DNA of 64,000 nt from Gordionus sp. m RMFG-2023. Lineage: Eukaryota; Nematomorpha; Gordioida; Chordodea; Parachordodidae. Of this stretch, positions 32,498-44,279 are shown in pieces (position 1 is the stretch's first letter; every line of letters begins with the position of its first letter). Under the pieces are notes generated by a model. That model did no database searches, was not told the DNA's origin, and was given only the letters and a program-made list of their open reading frames with translations. The stretch covers positions 46,663,561 through 46,727,560 of the forward strand of contig NC_088775.1 of the NCBI RefSeq assembly GCF_954871325.1. Reading direction: 5' to 3'. The translations under genes were made by a program, and so were the position numbers.

Positions 32498-33299
32498 GGA
32501 ACCATCAAATCTAGAAAACCAGAACCCCACATTTAAATTTATAGGAATCGGAAACCAACCAAGAATGTTTAAAATGTTGTGCCATTCATTTAAGAGGGTT
32601 TATTCGAAGTGGAATTAATATTCACAACCGATATAATATTATTGTAATATATATTATTTTCTGAAACCAACCTCTTGGGCGAAGTTGGAGTATAGTTAAA
32701 AGGGTCGTCGGAAGGGTTAATATATAATTAAAAAAATAATATAATAAATTTGCAGAAAAAAAATACGGAAAAAACTGTAGGAATAAAAGTCTCGAAAAAT
32801 AAATCTGTATATACCTAAAAATAAAACTATTATGGGCAATATTTAAGGTCAATAATATTATATTTTTAATTGTGCATGTATACCCAGGGCGTAAATAAGA
32901 TTTAATAGGAGGAGGGTAAAGAATTTGTCACCTCGGTAGAGCTCAGCAAGAGCCCAGGTGGAATCAAGTAGGGCTTGGGTTAAACCAAAAATGTAATAAA
33001 TCGGGCTGAGTTTTAAAAATTGGTTTATTTGATAGTTGTTTAGTATACTCGATTTAGCTTATTGTAATCAATTTCTATTGTTTTTGGTCAGTAATCTCGA
33101 AGGTCTAACATTTTTAAATTATTCTATTATAAATACCACCTTGCAGGAAGTGCAAGTGAATAAAATTAAATACTTTATGAATTATTTTTCTGTTCAAAAC
33201 GCTCCATTTCAATTTTATTTATTAGAATTTATTAAATAAGTGCAAAATAATTCGAGCAATGAAATAGCTTGTACTCAAGTTTCTTTACCCACCAAGAAT
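32498..33299. other. Unassigned intron DNA
   Basis: Between the foldback composite and the next LINE relic. CCAGGGCGTAAATAAG at 32883 looks like a single hAT-type end without a visible partner. Short frames at 32622-32852 and 33036-33239 lack recognisable content. Confidence 0.4.
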
Positions 33300-34165
33300 A
33301 GGGTTATGTGTAAGATCTCCTTCCGATCTTGCCTTAACTGTCTTCATTTCCGGCTGCTTATTAATGAAAAATTTTGTAAATTCCTATTTTATAAAACATG
33401 ACCTTCCTATGATGTTGCTAATCAATTAGAAATCACGAATTATTACTGATAACCCACTTCCAGAAACGAATAAGCAGGAACTAGGATAGGCCCATAATTG
33501 TAAGATGCGTTGAATCACTCCTTTTCAAAAAGCAATTAGTGACCGCCCATTATAATCCTCGTTGTTTAATGGATCTGGCCATGAGTTCCTTGAAGCTATT
33601 CCCTCAGTCAATTTACAATTGCAACTAACAAAATGAGCTCACTCACGCCATTGTTATTCGTTTAAACTGCTTAATTAAAATGCCTATAGAAAAACTATCT
33701 TATCTGGTTGCAGTTCTACCGTCTTTGGTAATGGAAGACATAACCTTCATTGTCGTACTTGTAAAGGTCGAATTGTTAGACATAATTTATGTAATTCGAT
33801 TAGAGCTTTGAGATCAACTCAATTCTTATCTGGTCTTGAATCTCCAGGTCTTTTCAGAACAGGTGGAAAAAGTCAAGATGGGATTTTTAAAATTCGTAGG
33901 TCAATTCCTAGTGTGGGATTACTCGTGCATTGATCAATTGGTTCCTTCCAATCAAACACTTAACATCCTGAAGAAAAGGAAACCAAAAATAGCAAAATAT
34001 TCAGAAGCTTCACAAGAACACATATTCATTTCTATATTTTCAACCACCTTAACAACGTTTGGGAATCACGCTTTATCTTTTTCAAGGAACTTGGCTCTCA
34101 TATTCGTAAACTTACGGACGAAGCTATTCACAAATCTAATTACCTTAGCCACAAGATGATTATTT
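33300..34165 (+). pseudogene. LINE C-terminal fragment
   Basis: A zinc-knuckle-like segment reads CSSTVFGNGRHNLHCRTCKG then RIVRHNLCNSIRALRSTQFL and ESPGLFRTGGKSQDG, then in another frame GQFLVWDYSCIDQLVPSNQT and TTLTTFGNHALSFSRNLA up to 34159. The Cys/His spacing and order fit the same LINE module as 28765-29117 and 52390-52860. The reverse transcriptase upstream is not recognisable. At least two frame changes. Confidence 0.55.
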
Positions 34166-34881
34166 TTAACATTAATAAATGTTGTGTGTTTTTTTCAAAT
34201 ATTTATTTTTTAATTGTGCGATTGATTATGTAAATTTAGTCATATAAATTCTATATTTGAAATAATTAAATAGAATAAAAAAGAATGCCAATATTTATAA
34301 AGTAATTAAAAATAACATGCAAACTATGTATAAAATGACATAATAGAAATAAAATTTAAAATCCATTTTAACCCATTAATGGTCACACTTTTTCCAGCTG
34401 ATAAAAATTCTTGATTTTTTCAAATTTTATTTTTAGTTTAACCCTTAAATACTCCGGTGGTGTTTATGAAACCCCAGGCATGCTAAAAAGGATATTATAT
34501 AAAAACGGTTAAATATTATGGTAACAGATTAAATCATGGGGAAATTTTCATATATTATTTTTTTTTTATTTTTTTTTTTTTAATTTTTTATTTATTTTTT
34601 TTAGATTGTCTGGATTTTGGTAGAAATTTTTGAATGTTAACTTTTTCTTTCAATTGGCGTATTTTTAGAATTTTTTTTTGATAAATAAATATCGTGTGGA
34701 TTTTGAAGGAAATTTTTTGATACAATATCAAAGTTTTTTAAATTTAACATTTTACCTCTTTATGGATAACATAGAACTATTTTTGTTTTTCCTTAAAAAT
34801 ATATATATCTATATTATCATTGTATATATGTTATGTTTATTCAAATAAATTGATTAATTATTTAGTATACCTATTTTTATT

Positions 34882-34976
34882 AAATTCTTAAATATACTTT
34901 TTTTTCTAAATTCTTAAATATACTCTTTTTTTCTAAATTCTTAAATATACTCTTTTTTTCTAAATTCTTAAATATG
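34882..34976. repeat. 27-bp tandem repeat
   Basis: About 3.5 copies of TTCTTAAATATACTCTTTTT plus TTCTAAA, with starts at 34911, 34938 and 34965. It lies in the left part of the piggyBac relic. Confidence 0.9.
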
Positions 34977-35574
34977 ATTGGGTAGTTTTTAAGACATAAG
35001 CATTTTGTGACTGATTGGGGTTTGTGAGACCCCACCAGAGTAAAAATTATTAAAACAAAATTTAAATATCTTATATTTTGAATGAGATATATGGAAAAGA
35101 AAACATAAAGATTTTCTCTGGTGGAGTTATTTTATTTTTATTATTCACCAGCTGACTCATTTCTCAAATTATTTTTATCATTTATAATGATTTTTGCAGA
35201 TTCTGTAACTAAATATATAATTATTTAAGATGTAATATCATTTTATTTGAGGTGTTTATGACAATACAGGCGCGTACGCAGCGGGGGGGGGGGGACAGGG
35301 GGACAATTCCCCCCAAAGCCAAAAAATGCAGATGCCGGATTATATTTTTCAAAAATATTATTGTTAATATTAATTTATATTTGTTACTATTTATTCTTAT
35401 CTCATATATACATATATATATATATATATATTTTATCACATTCATCTACTAAGTTATTTTATCAATCAATTTCGATTTCAAGTTTTCCTTGGCGTAATTT
35501 ACCTATTATTTTCAAATTTTAGTGGCGTAATATTTATCTAAATTTCTAATAAAATAATAATTATCTCTGAAACT

Positions 35575-36770
35575 CCTTGTCCAACAGGGAGAAAAAAATT
35601 GCAAGCTTGTCCAACGAGATCGAGTCTCCGCCACAGTAACAGCTATTTTGGAGTTAAGAGCTGATTATTAATGCTATTACTGAAATATCACAATGGCTTG
35701 AAAGAAATATTTCCTCAGAAGCAAGAAAATTATTGGATTCAATACTTATTCCAAATTTTTTTTCTCATTAGAATGTATTATTTAATTATACAACTATTTT
35801 ATGTAATACTTTTAAAAACATAACATTGACTTGATTAAGAAGATGAGAATAGCGGAGAGCATTTTATTAGAACTCAAGGAAATAGAGCTAGTGTTGTTGA
35901 AGAATTTCATATTTTATATGTTATTGTTGAGTCAAAAGCAGAGCTATACGTGTTAAATATTTGTCCCCCTCGACTTGCAGCAAGCAAGCTCATCATCAAA
36001 ATATTAATATAGGATCAGTAGAAGAGTATTATAAAACAAATGTCCCCTCTCCCAACCTTTTTCATATGGTGATAGAAAAAAAATATAAATATTTGTTATA
36101 TTTTTATCATGAAGATGTTAAAATATCTTATGATGCCTTATTAGCTGAATAACTATGATTAAAAGATTAACTATGGTTGATACAGTCCCAAAAAATGCTA
36201 TGGATGCTTTTTATTTCAAACACATTTTAGATTATACTCCCAATTATTAAAATGGTTATATATATATTAGCAGCTCTTTAGTAAACTAATGAGAGAACAT
36301 TCACTTTTTTAAGAAGAATAACAGAGCCTTGCAGAGGTACCATTTGCAGGACCAGGCCCAGATTTTATTTTAAAATTTTTTCCGGCCCGGGTTTTTTTTA
36401 AAAAAATTTTCAGGCCCGGCGGCTGGCTTAGCCCGAATTTTTTAAAATAAATTATATTTATTTTTGATATTTATAGCTAATAATGGCGATTTCAAATATT
36501 TGGTTTTAAAATAAACTCGGCTCGGATATTTTTTCTTAAAAAATTTTCAGGCCCAGCCCGGGTGTTTTTAAAAAAAAATTACGAGCCCGGCCCGGGTATA
36601 TTTAAAAAAATTAAAATACGGTCCGGCTCAGGGGCCGGGCCTGTTAGTCTGTGAAAAACATACCTATGAAATACAACATCTGAAAGTAGATTGAATGATT
36701 GGATCTTTTGAATATTCATAGACATTTAACGCCAAGCAAGGATTGATAATTGAAAAATTAGCTCAAAACA
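35575..36770 (+). pseudogene. hAT transposase relic (ZMYM-like type)
   Basis: Pieces match the relic at 11690-12845: sequence around 35700 (SSEARKLLDSILIPN-like), the open stretch at 35961-36152 ending KYLLYFYHEDVKISYDALLA, and after the nested MITE a degraded ESRLNDW segment near 36680. The catalytic core is mostly absent, with many stops. It depended on an autonomous relative to move. Confidence 0.65.
36343..36649. mobile_element. GGCCCGG MITE nested in hAT
   Basis: Starts TTTGCAGGACCAGGCCCAG and ends GGGGCCGGGCCTG, with repeated GGCCCGG boxes. It occupies the same place in the hAT relic as 12495-12701 but is longer. Its extra inner block (TTATTTTTGATATTTATAGC) is shared with the MITE at 51044-51250, so the shorter copy has lost it. 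Confidence 0.75.
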
Positions 36771-37199
36771 TACAAAATACAATTATTCCTAAGAAACTTT
36801 TTGTGTATTAATTTATATTTACAACATTTAAATTTTTTATACTTTATATATTTTAAAAGCTCAAAAAATTCAAATTTCAATTTTGGGTCATTTAGGTGAT
36901 TCATATCGTGGGTTATATTCACTTTATATTTTATGATTAACATTTAAATGCCGGTTTATATATATAATTTTTTTAATTCACATTAGTTTAAAATTGTGTA
37001 TTAGAAAAGTTATTAATCCTAATAAATTTATGCTTAGTATTTTTAATTAAAAATATTATTTCTTAAAAAAATTTATTATCCCCCCCCCCAGACCAAATTC
37101 CTGCGTACGCGCCTGTGACAATATAAATGAGGATGAATATTTTATATACGATAGTAATCTGATACACAATCTGAATTAGATGAAGAAGAAATGTTAGTT

Positions 37200-37625
37200 G
37201 AAGACAATAAACTTAATTTTATTTAGGTAAATATGAAATCATTTATCATAGTATATTCCAAAATTAGCTAAAAATATAAGTTTACTAAATAGAAAAAGGA
37301 TCTTCCTAATCAAAGAATAAGAACTCGTCAACAAAATTTAGTTATTCATCTGCCAGGAGTAAAAGAATATGGAAAAGAAGCTGACACTCCAGAAAAATGT
37401 TTTGACTTGTTCATAACACCAAAAATGATTGAAGAGATTTATCATACCAATGAAAAGATTAAAATTATATGTAAAAACTATACTGACCAATATGAAAGTT
37501 ATGCTAAAGAAGTTGATGTAACAAAATTCAAGGCGTTATTGGGAAATCTTAATTTAGCTGGAATTTTTAAATCTAACCATCAAAATAAAAAAAACAAAAT
37601 TTTTTTTTTCAAATATTTCAAATAA
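37200..37625 (+). pseudogene. piggyBac transposase, N-terminal fragment
   Basis: Encodes QRIRTRQQNLVIHLPGVKEY then TPEKCFDLFITPKMIEEIYH and VDVTKFKALLGNLNLAGIFK, the start of the DDE_Tnp_1_7 domain of piggyBac transposases (pattern LPG.K.....TP.ECF.LF.T..MI..I..HTN...). The frame changes near 37405. None of the three catalytic aspartates is included. It lies 430 bp before the right TTAA end. Confidence 0.8.
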
Positions 37626-38064
37626 ATTTATGTTTAGAACACATTAATGTTTTATGTAATAAATGCTTTACATGTCAAATTTAAAATATTTCAATGTTCT
37701 ATATTATTTTTATGTTTGAATGGATTAGTGTAATTTTTTTTTTATATTGAAGAATAAAGATCCATATTATGAATTATCATGATTATATGATAGATAAGTT
37801 ATTTTTTTAATTTAATATTTGAAATTAAAAAAAAGTAAGCTTTTTTTAGAAAATTTTGGCACAAATTATAATTATCTTCATCATCTTTAATCTAAGCTTA
37901 AGAAATAAAAATAAATAAATATTTTATTTTAAGGTTAATTCTATCTTTTATCCAAATATTAAATAAAATGAATATAACTGGAGATATACACATTTGGAAT
38001 TGGGGTCTATTAAACCCCACCCGAGTACTATCGTCATTTTTTCACCGGATTATTGAAGGGTTAA

Positions 38065-39301
38065 CTAATAAATTAAAAAAATTGGCACGAACAAAGCATC
38101 CTAAATAGGAAATCTGAACCTTACATATCTGTAACGTTGACCATTAGGGTTTAAAAATAAGATAAAATTATATTATTAGAAAAAATCGAAATACGATATA
38201 ATTTCAAAATTTATTAATATAATTCACATTTATTAGATACAATTATGTAATTTTTATATACTATGATTTATTAATACAATCAATTTAAATTGTTATATGA
38301 CATATGTTATATATATATATATATATAACTTGTCTGACCATGACAAAGCTTTGAAAATATTTTCTTTTGAATATTTCCAAATTGAATGAAAAGATAACAA
38401 TAGTAAATCTAATGCCATATTTTTGACTACTTTCATAACTGGAATTCAAAGTTATGGCTTTTTTCCATATATTCATTATGTCTTTTTTAAATTTTTCGAA
38501 TTCTTAATATAATAATTAATTATGCTTTTACAATATTAATTAAGCTATATGCTATTCAATTATTAGGTGGGTTAATATATTCAATTATTTAGATTAATCA
38601 GATTGTATTCTAAAAATGTTTGGAAATCTGAGGTGACCCGAGAACAAAGATTTTATCTTTAATCACAAGGGTAGAATGATCAATAAATGTGGAAAAAAAT
38701 TTGTAGTTGAGTATATCTCACATTTCTTACAATTTAAGAATAAATTTAGTAGGTGAAAGTTTTAAATTATATCTACAGCTTTAATTATTTCATTGATGAG
38801 ACCTGATAAAATGGCATTACCAAATACCATACATCGAGATTATCATAATTTAGATTATATGGCCAGATTAAAGGCAGACCGAGTGGATGCTCTTGCTGTA
38901 TTCATTGTGCTTAGATAATAGTTTATTTGTCATATCGTATCATGATTGGGGTAGTGTAGCTTGGGATATAGTTGAAATAATCTGGATAAACTTCTAAAAA
39001 GCTTCGGATTTAATTATGAATTAAAGTAATGAAGGTATTTTTTAAGTCAAGTTTGACGAATGTATGTTCTGAAGCAAGGATATCCAGTGTATTCCTTGCT
39101 CGCTGATTCATACCCAACTTTAATGCCCAACCCTAATTTGTTTAACGACAGCAATTCAATAAAAAAAAAATTTTATATGCTTGCATATAATTTTTAATTC
39201 TTTGATCTGGCTTCTGTAAGATAAACTATCTGGCTTCAAAAAATAGAGGAATTAAGATTAGGTAGACCACTATTAACTATTAGTTATAAAATCTGTCAAT
39301 G
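38065..39301. other. Unassigned intron DNA
   Basis: No supported gene. A short (TA)n run occurs at 38306-38328. A plus-strand stretch near 38800-38900 is open over about 40 codons, but I recognise no family in it. Confidence 0.4.
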
Positions 39302-39309
39302 GTTGCAAT

Positions 39310-39506
39310 TAGTGTTGTTAAATGGCTCGTTTTGAGATTTTTAAAAACGGGTAACTCTATATTTTAGCCAGAAAAATATTGCCTAAGCCTTTGAGATTTC
39401 GATAATATATGTATAGACCTTTGTTCCTTCTATGAGCAAGATCTTCAGGCTTATTGAATTAGCCGTTTTTAAAAATCGGCTCAAAACGAGCCGTTTAACA
39501 ACACTA
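39310..39506. mobile_element. hAT MITE (197 bp), TAGTGTTGTTAAA family
   Basis: TAGTGTTGTTAAATGGCTCG and CGAGCCGTTTAACAACACTA are inverted. It is flanked by GTTGCAAT (39302-39309) and GATGCAAT (39507-39514), an 8-bp duplication with one mismatch, which supports hAT. Other members are at 19353, 41518, 47445 and, more diverged, near 44071 and 48112. Confidence 0.9.
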
Positions 39507-39514
39507 GATGCAAT

Positions 39515-40159
39515 AGGATCAGAGAGCAAGAATTGCCTATATTTATAAGATCTCGTATATAGACTGGTTTGATCCAATCCTATTGTGGAGTCTATTAAAA
39601 ATTAGCTTCAAACTTAATCTAGGGTTAATTTAATAGATGTTTCTAGTAATTAGAAATATATTCAGAGTATCTAAGACGCTGAATAATAATAAAATGAGTG
39701 TATTGTCTGGCCAAGTATAGACTGAACAAAATTCACGCATTCATATAAAATGAAAAGCTCGCACAAATAAATAGATGATGATAAATTGAAATGATAATAC
39801 TAATTAAATTAGTGTAATAATTAATTTTTATAAAACCTAAAAAATGAAGAAATATTAATATAGGTCTTTTATAAATTTCATATCGTAATATTTAATATTT
39901 ATGAATAAATTTCTTAAATAATATATTATGGCCAGTTAACATATTATATATGGCCCAGAATACAAATCTTGTTTTAACTTGCCAGTAAAAGAACTTTCAA
40001 ATAATCTCTTCACTCATAAACTATTAAAGATAGATACAAATTTTATTTCATAGATAGAGAATTGGGCTATACATTGATATAAAATTTGCTTGGTTAAACC
40101 CAAATCTTAGTGTATTTTTTAGAAAAAAGCAAAAAACATGGCCATTTATAGCACATCTC
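39515..40159. other. Unassigned intron DNA
   Basis: AT-rich, with no gene, inverted repeat or tandem repeat that I can support. Confidence 0.4.
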
Positions 40160-40545
40160 TCATACCTTTATTACTAATGAGCCTAAGAATTGAAATTTTC
40201 TGTTAATATGAAAATTTCAATAAAATGGAGTAATATTAAGAGGTCAATTTTTTTTAGCTAGATATCTACTATTTCTGACATCAGATGGTAACAATTTTTT
40301 TTTGAATATTGGCCTATGTTATTTTATAATTTTTGGCATTTATTTCAAATATTTGCCATAGTACCATATGTGGGAAAGTCTAATAATTTGGAAAAAAAAT
40401 TTTTTTAAAGATTAATATTAAAAGATTAAACAGTTTTGCCTATTTAACTCGAAATACTAAATCAATTATTTATATTGTCATTTTCGTAATAATCGCTTTT
40501 TTCATATATATTCTAATTTTAATAAGTATCATATTTGATTAGCTC
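40160..40545 (+). repeat. Unclassified direct repeat, copy 1
   Basis: Collinear with 41015-41340: shared blocks AATTTCAATAAAATGGAGTA, TTTTTAGCTAGATATCTA, CATCAGATGGTAA, GTGGGAAAGT and TAATTTTAATAAGTATCATA. The two copies are 0.85 kb apart in the same orientation with clear divergence. No coding potential and no terminal structure were seen, so the family is unknown. Confidence 0.8.
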
Positions 40546-41014
40546 ACACAAAACTCTAAATATTGTATCCTAAACGAGTAATTATTTAAATCACATATCC
40601 CATTAGTAAAAAAATTGTTACATTTTGTAAAAATAAACTACTTGATAATATAGTTTAATAATCGAATCTCTATTATAGATTAACACAGCCCAGCTAGAAT
40701 TTCCCTCATTAAGATGATTTTTGAAAAAATAGTGAGAACCGGTCCAGTCCTTAGAGATGGAGAAAAATGACATAAATTTTCAAAAAATTTGGAGAAATTA
40801 AAAAAATTTGCAGATGCGTTGCGACCCAACATAAAAAAAGTGCGTTGCTCGGATGCGTTCAATTTCTTTTAGCCTAACCCCAGATCTGTGCTCTCTACAG
40901 AAAAAATTCTCTATATAATTATATTTTGTATATTAATTTTAAAAAATTTACCCTAATTTTTGAACTGCATCATATCTAATAATTGAATTTTTTTTAAATA
41001 AATAATGTTGAATT

Positions 41015-41340
41015 AGGTATACCATTATTACTAATAAGTCTAAAAATTTAAAATTTCAATAAAATGGAGTATTGGATATAAGCCAAAATGTTATTTTTAG
41101 CTAGATATCTATCATTCCCGACACCAGATGGTAAATTTTTTTTTTAAATATATTTTATTTAATAATTTTTAGCATTTACGTGGGAAAGTGTAATAATTTT
41201 GATAGAGATATTAAATATTAAAAAAGTGAATAGTTTTGACTATTTAGCTCAAAATTCTAAATCAATCATTTATCTCGGCATTTTCGCAATAATCGCTTAT
41301 TTCAAATATTTTCTAATTTTAATAAGTATCATATTTGTTT
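41015..41340 (+). repeat. Unclassified direct repeat, copy 2
   Basis: Partner of 40160-40545, slightly shorter through small deletions. Both may be pieces of a LINE or MITE not otherwise recognisable, or a local duplication. Confidence 0.8.
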
Positions 41341-41517
41341 GTTTATTTTATCACATAGAAGTTCAAGGAAATCAATTGAAGATCCCTGTGCTACTAGGTT
41401 GAGTGGTAAAATAAAAAACATCAGGACAATCAGGGCGACGTAATATACTCCTCCTCAAACTACTACGCAGCGATCTTTAAAATAAAATTTAAATAAAAGG
41501 ATGTAAGATAACAAGTA

Positions 41518-41640
41518 GTGGTGCTAAACGGCTCTATTTGATCCGATTTTTAAAAACTTCTAACTTAATATTATAGCCAGAAAAATATTGCCTAAGCCTC
41601 GAAATTTCGCTAAAAGATGTCCAAACTTTCCATAAAATTT
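41518..41640. repeat. Half of a TAGTGTTG-family MITE
   Basis: GTGGTGCTAAACGGCTC through AGCCAGAAAAATATTGCCTA then AGCCTCGAAATTTCG matches the left half of 39310-39506. The right half is missing. Confidence 0.65.
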
Positions 41641-42889
41641 TTATAATTGACGATCGAGGATACAATAAAGGGGTTGCTAAGGTTCAAGACTTTAAATAAA
41701 TTTATCAATTGATCCTATTTTATTTTGCTGAAGATGTCGAAGGTAGAAAATGGGATACCTTGAATATAGAAGTATGAGAAAAGCTAATAGCATATCTGCA
41801 GTGATGACATAAGAAGAGCGATAATATTTTAAAGAAGAATTACTAAAAATTAGCGAAGGGTTGTTATTAACATAAGCTGGATATTTGGAAAGCAGTTCAT
41901 TGAAAATTTAGTCTGCAACAGGAGAAATTTGTTCATTGATAAAAAATACACTTAAAGCTCCTTTGCTATTTATATAAAATTTTTTATATAAGTTTGACCA
42001 AAGATTTTACTTAATATAATGAATTTTGTATTTCTTGAAATATATTTTATTATCTTTGAATGTGGGTTTCTTTGTATTCTGGAAAGGATATGAAAAATAT
42101 AATAGAATAACCTTTCCCATAATAATAAATTATTACAATCTTGATTTGATCAGGAAAGTTTACACTGCTAATCTGGCACTCGTGTTAGGGGAGACCTTTA
42201 ACCGAGAATGTATGATCTGGATCATTAAAAAATTTAAATTTTCAATTATTTGCTATTGCAGAATCATATTGGATATTTATATTATCAGAAATATTGGTAA
42301 AATTATTATGAAAGTCATTAGATGATGATGTTAAATTTATTTTGATCTTTCTGTTCAATATTAGTGGGTATGTGTAATGTGGATGGCGGTATACTACTAA
42401 GAGGTGGAGTCTGTAGTTTGGTGGACATTTAAACAAAGTGGGCCATTGAGACTATTATTATCTATATTTATACAGCAAAGTTTAAGGCAATATGGACATA
42501 GTCTATTACGAGTCATTTCATTTAATTGATCCTATATTATTTTTCATCATTGCCATAATATTTGAATTAATATCATATAAGAATAGCCTTGTGAAATGTT
42601 TAAGTTGTTGTCATGTAATATTAAGATTGTTTTAAGAAAAATGTAATTAATTTATTCATTGTGCTAAACTATTAAAAGATTATTGTTAACCAAACGTATT
42701 CAAACTTCAATTTGAGCCAGCTGGGATTATTTAAAATCCACTCGTAACTTAAAAATGTAGTAACACTCCAATTCTGGACCAATATATATTTTTTTAATTA
42801 GATGGACAATTTTTAATTAATAACCAACCTGCTTCAAAGATTTCTGATCTCTGAAAATCAAAAAATATGAAGATTATTTTTAAGAATGC
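41641..42889. other. Unassigned intron DNA
   Basis: Several open frames of up to 99 codons (42026-42325) are AT-driven and match nothing I know. No repeat structure was found. Confidence 0.4.
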
Positions 42890-42894
42890 TCAGG

Positions 42895-43255
42895 TCACAC
42901 TCTTCGTGGGCCTTAATTTTTTGACTAAGCCCAGGCCCACAGTAAAAAAAATATAAGGCTTGGCTCATATCGAATATTTATAAAAATTCCTAAGCACTAC
43001 CTAAGCCCATAATAAGTTTCAAAAAAATTTCCCAAGCCCAGCCTAAACCCATATCCAAAAATTTCATTTATTGTATTTAATAAAAATTAACAATATTTAA
43101 GTGTATTTAGGCAATAATTTTGTTTAAAATAATGAAATTTATTAGAAAGCTAATTAAAATAAATAATTTTAGGCCCAAGCCTGGCCCATTAAAAAATTAA
43201 AAACTCAGGCCCAGCCCGGCCCGCTAGAAAATATAATATTAAGCCCATGAAAGTC
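42895..43255. mobile_element. GGCCC-type MITE
   Basis: CTTCGTGGGCCTTAATTTTT at one side and AGCCCATGAAAGTCTCTG at the other. The inside has repeated GCCCAGGCCCA and CCCGGCCCGC boxes with T/A runs. Diverged member of the GC-box MITE group. Confidence 0.55.
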
Positions 43256-43779
43256 TCTGGCTGAGTTTTTGATCAAATTTTGCCTAGAGTTTTAGCCCAT
43301 TATTTGAGAATTTTTTTTAGACCACAAACATTTTTTATTTTGCTCAATATTTTATAAATACTGGTCAAAAAATTTGTTTTTTGATAATACATATACTGCT
43401 TATTTTAATAAATTTACTGCCAGAACATTATTTTTTGCTAATACAAATACTGCCCATTATAAGATTCTAGCATATAATAATATATATAACAAGCGTAATA
43501 TAATAGATTTATTCAAAATTATTAATTTTTTAAATTCATATCCACCTTTTTAATTTAATAAAAGAGAAGATAAAATGAAAATTTAAAAGGTCAGACCCGA
43601 TTCTAGGCATATTTGTGAAGGGGGAGAGCACTGCCCTTTCAATGAATGTAATGGGAGAGAAATAACTGTAGTTCAAATTCAAACAACTATCGGTTTAAAA
43701 AAACTATTTATTCATGTAATATCTAATAACGCCAACATACTTCGTATTGTAATGAGGAAGGAGAAAAGGTTAATGTAGT

Positions 43780-44040
43780 TAATTTTGTGGAAAAATGAAA
43801 GTGATCAAGAAGCCAATATTCAGAATAAGGAAAATGAGCCTAAGCTTGCAAATAAAAAATGGATAGGTTAGATTTTCAGGTGGTTTGAATCCGTTAGACT
43901 TTTTATCGACTGCGCCATTCTTGAAGTATATTTTATAAGTCTTAAAGCATATATTTGAAGTATAACTTTTTATTTTATTTCTTATAAAATAGCATTTTTT
44001 GTGTATATTCAAATTCAGAGAACAATCCAAAATGAAATAA
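43780..44040 (-). mobile_element. LTR-retrotransposon fossil, end fragment (minus)
   Basis: On the minus strand the stretch from about 44040 to 43925 matches 47975-48090 in opposite orientation and is followed by TGGCGCAGTCG, which resembles a primer-binding site of Ty3/gypsy elements next to a 5' LTR. It is read as the end of an old, broken element oriented leftwards; little of its interior is visible. Confidence 0.5.
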
Positions 44041-44128
44041 CAAAATATACAATTTAATGCATATAGTTATAATTTTGATCCAGCCGTTTTTTAAAATCGA
44101 CCCGAATCTGGCTTTTTAACATCACTAG
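44041..44128. repeat. Diverged TAGTGTTG-family MITE end
   Basis: CAGCCGTTTTTTAAAATCGA and TTTTTAACATCACTAG resemble the right half of the family at 39310, strongly diverged. Confidence 0.4.
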
Positions 44129-44279
44129 ATATTGGTCTTTTTGGCGATACCTGATTTAAATATGTTGTAAAATATACAAAGATTTGTACGACTTATTTAA
44201 AGTCTAAAATCATCAAATGAAAAATCAGTTATTAACAACAATAGGATGTGATCTCACAAAATACTGGTAAATTTATGTG

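Larger units (their letters stand above)
35267..37115 (+). mobile_element. hAT element (1849 bp), perfect TIR and TSD
   Basis: The ends CAGGCGCGTACGCAG and CTGCGTACGCGCCTG are perfectly inverted over 15 bp, and TGACAATA flanks both sides (35259-35266 and 37116-37123). A G-run follows the left end and a C-run precedes the right end. The coding relic (35575-36770) matches that of 11392-13097. The perfect target duplication and ends suggest it moved more recently than its sister, inserting in the piggyBac relic. Confidence 0.95.
34442..38060 (+). mobile_element. piggyBac relic, TTAA-flanked
   Basis: Left end TTAA (34438-34441) plus CCCTTAAATACTCCGG; right end CCGGATTATTGAAGGG plus TTAA (38061-38064). 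Subterminal GGGGT...ACCCC motifs recur at 34465-34480, 35010-35035 and 38000-38025. TTAA duplication with CCC/GGG ends is diagnostic of piggyBac. The span includes a later hAT insertion (35267-37115), and without it the element is about 1.77 kb. Only an N-terminal transposase fragment remains. Confidence 0.9.

Noticed and set aside
35221-35452. Frames on both strands at the left hAT end
   Set aside because: They cross the G-run and the (TA)n tract at the boundary of the hAT element and have no family resemblance.
42026-42325. 99-codon plus-strand frame
   Set aside because: AT-driven composition, no recognisable domain, no splice or repeat context.
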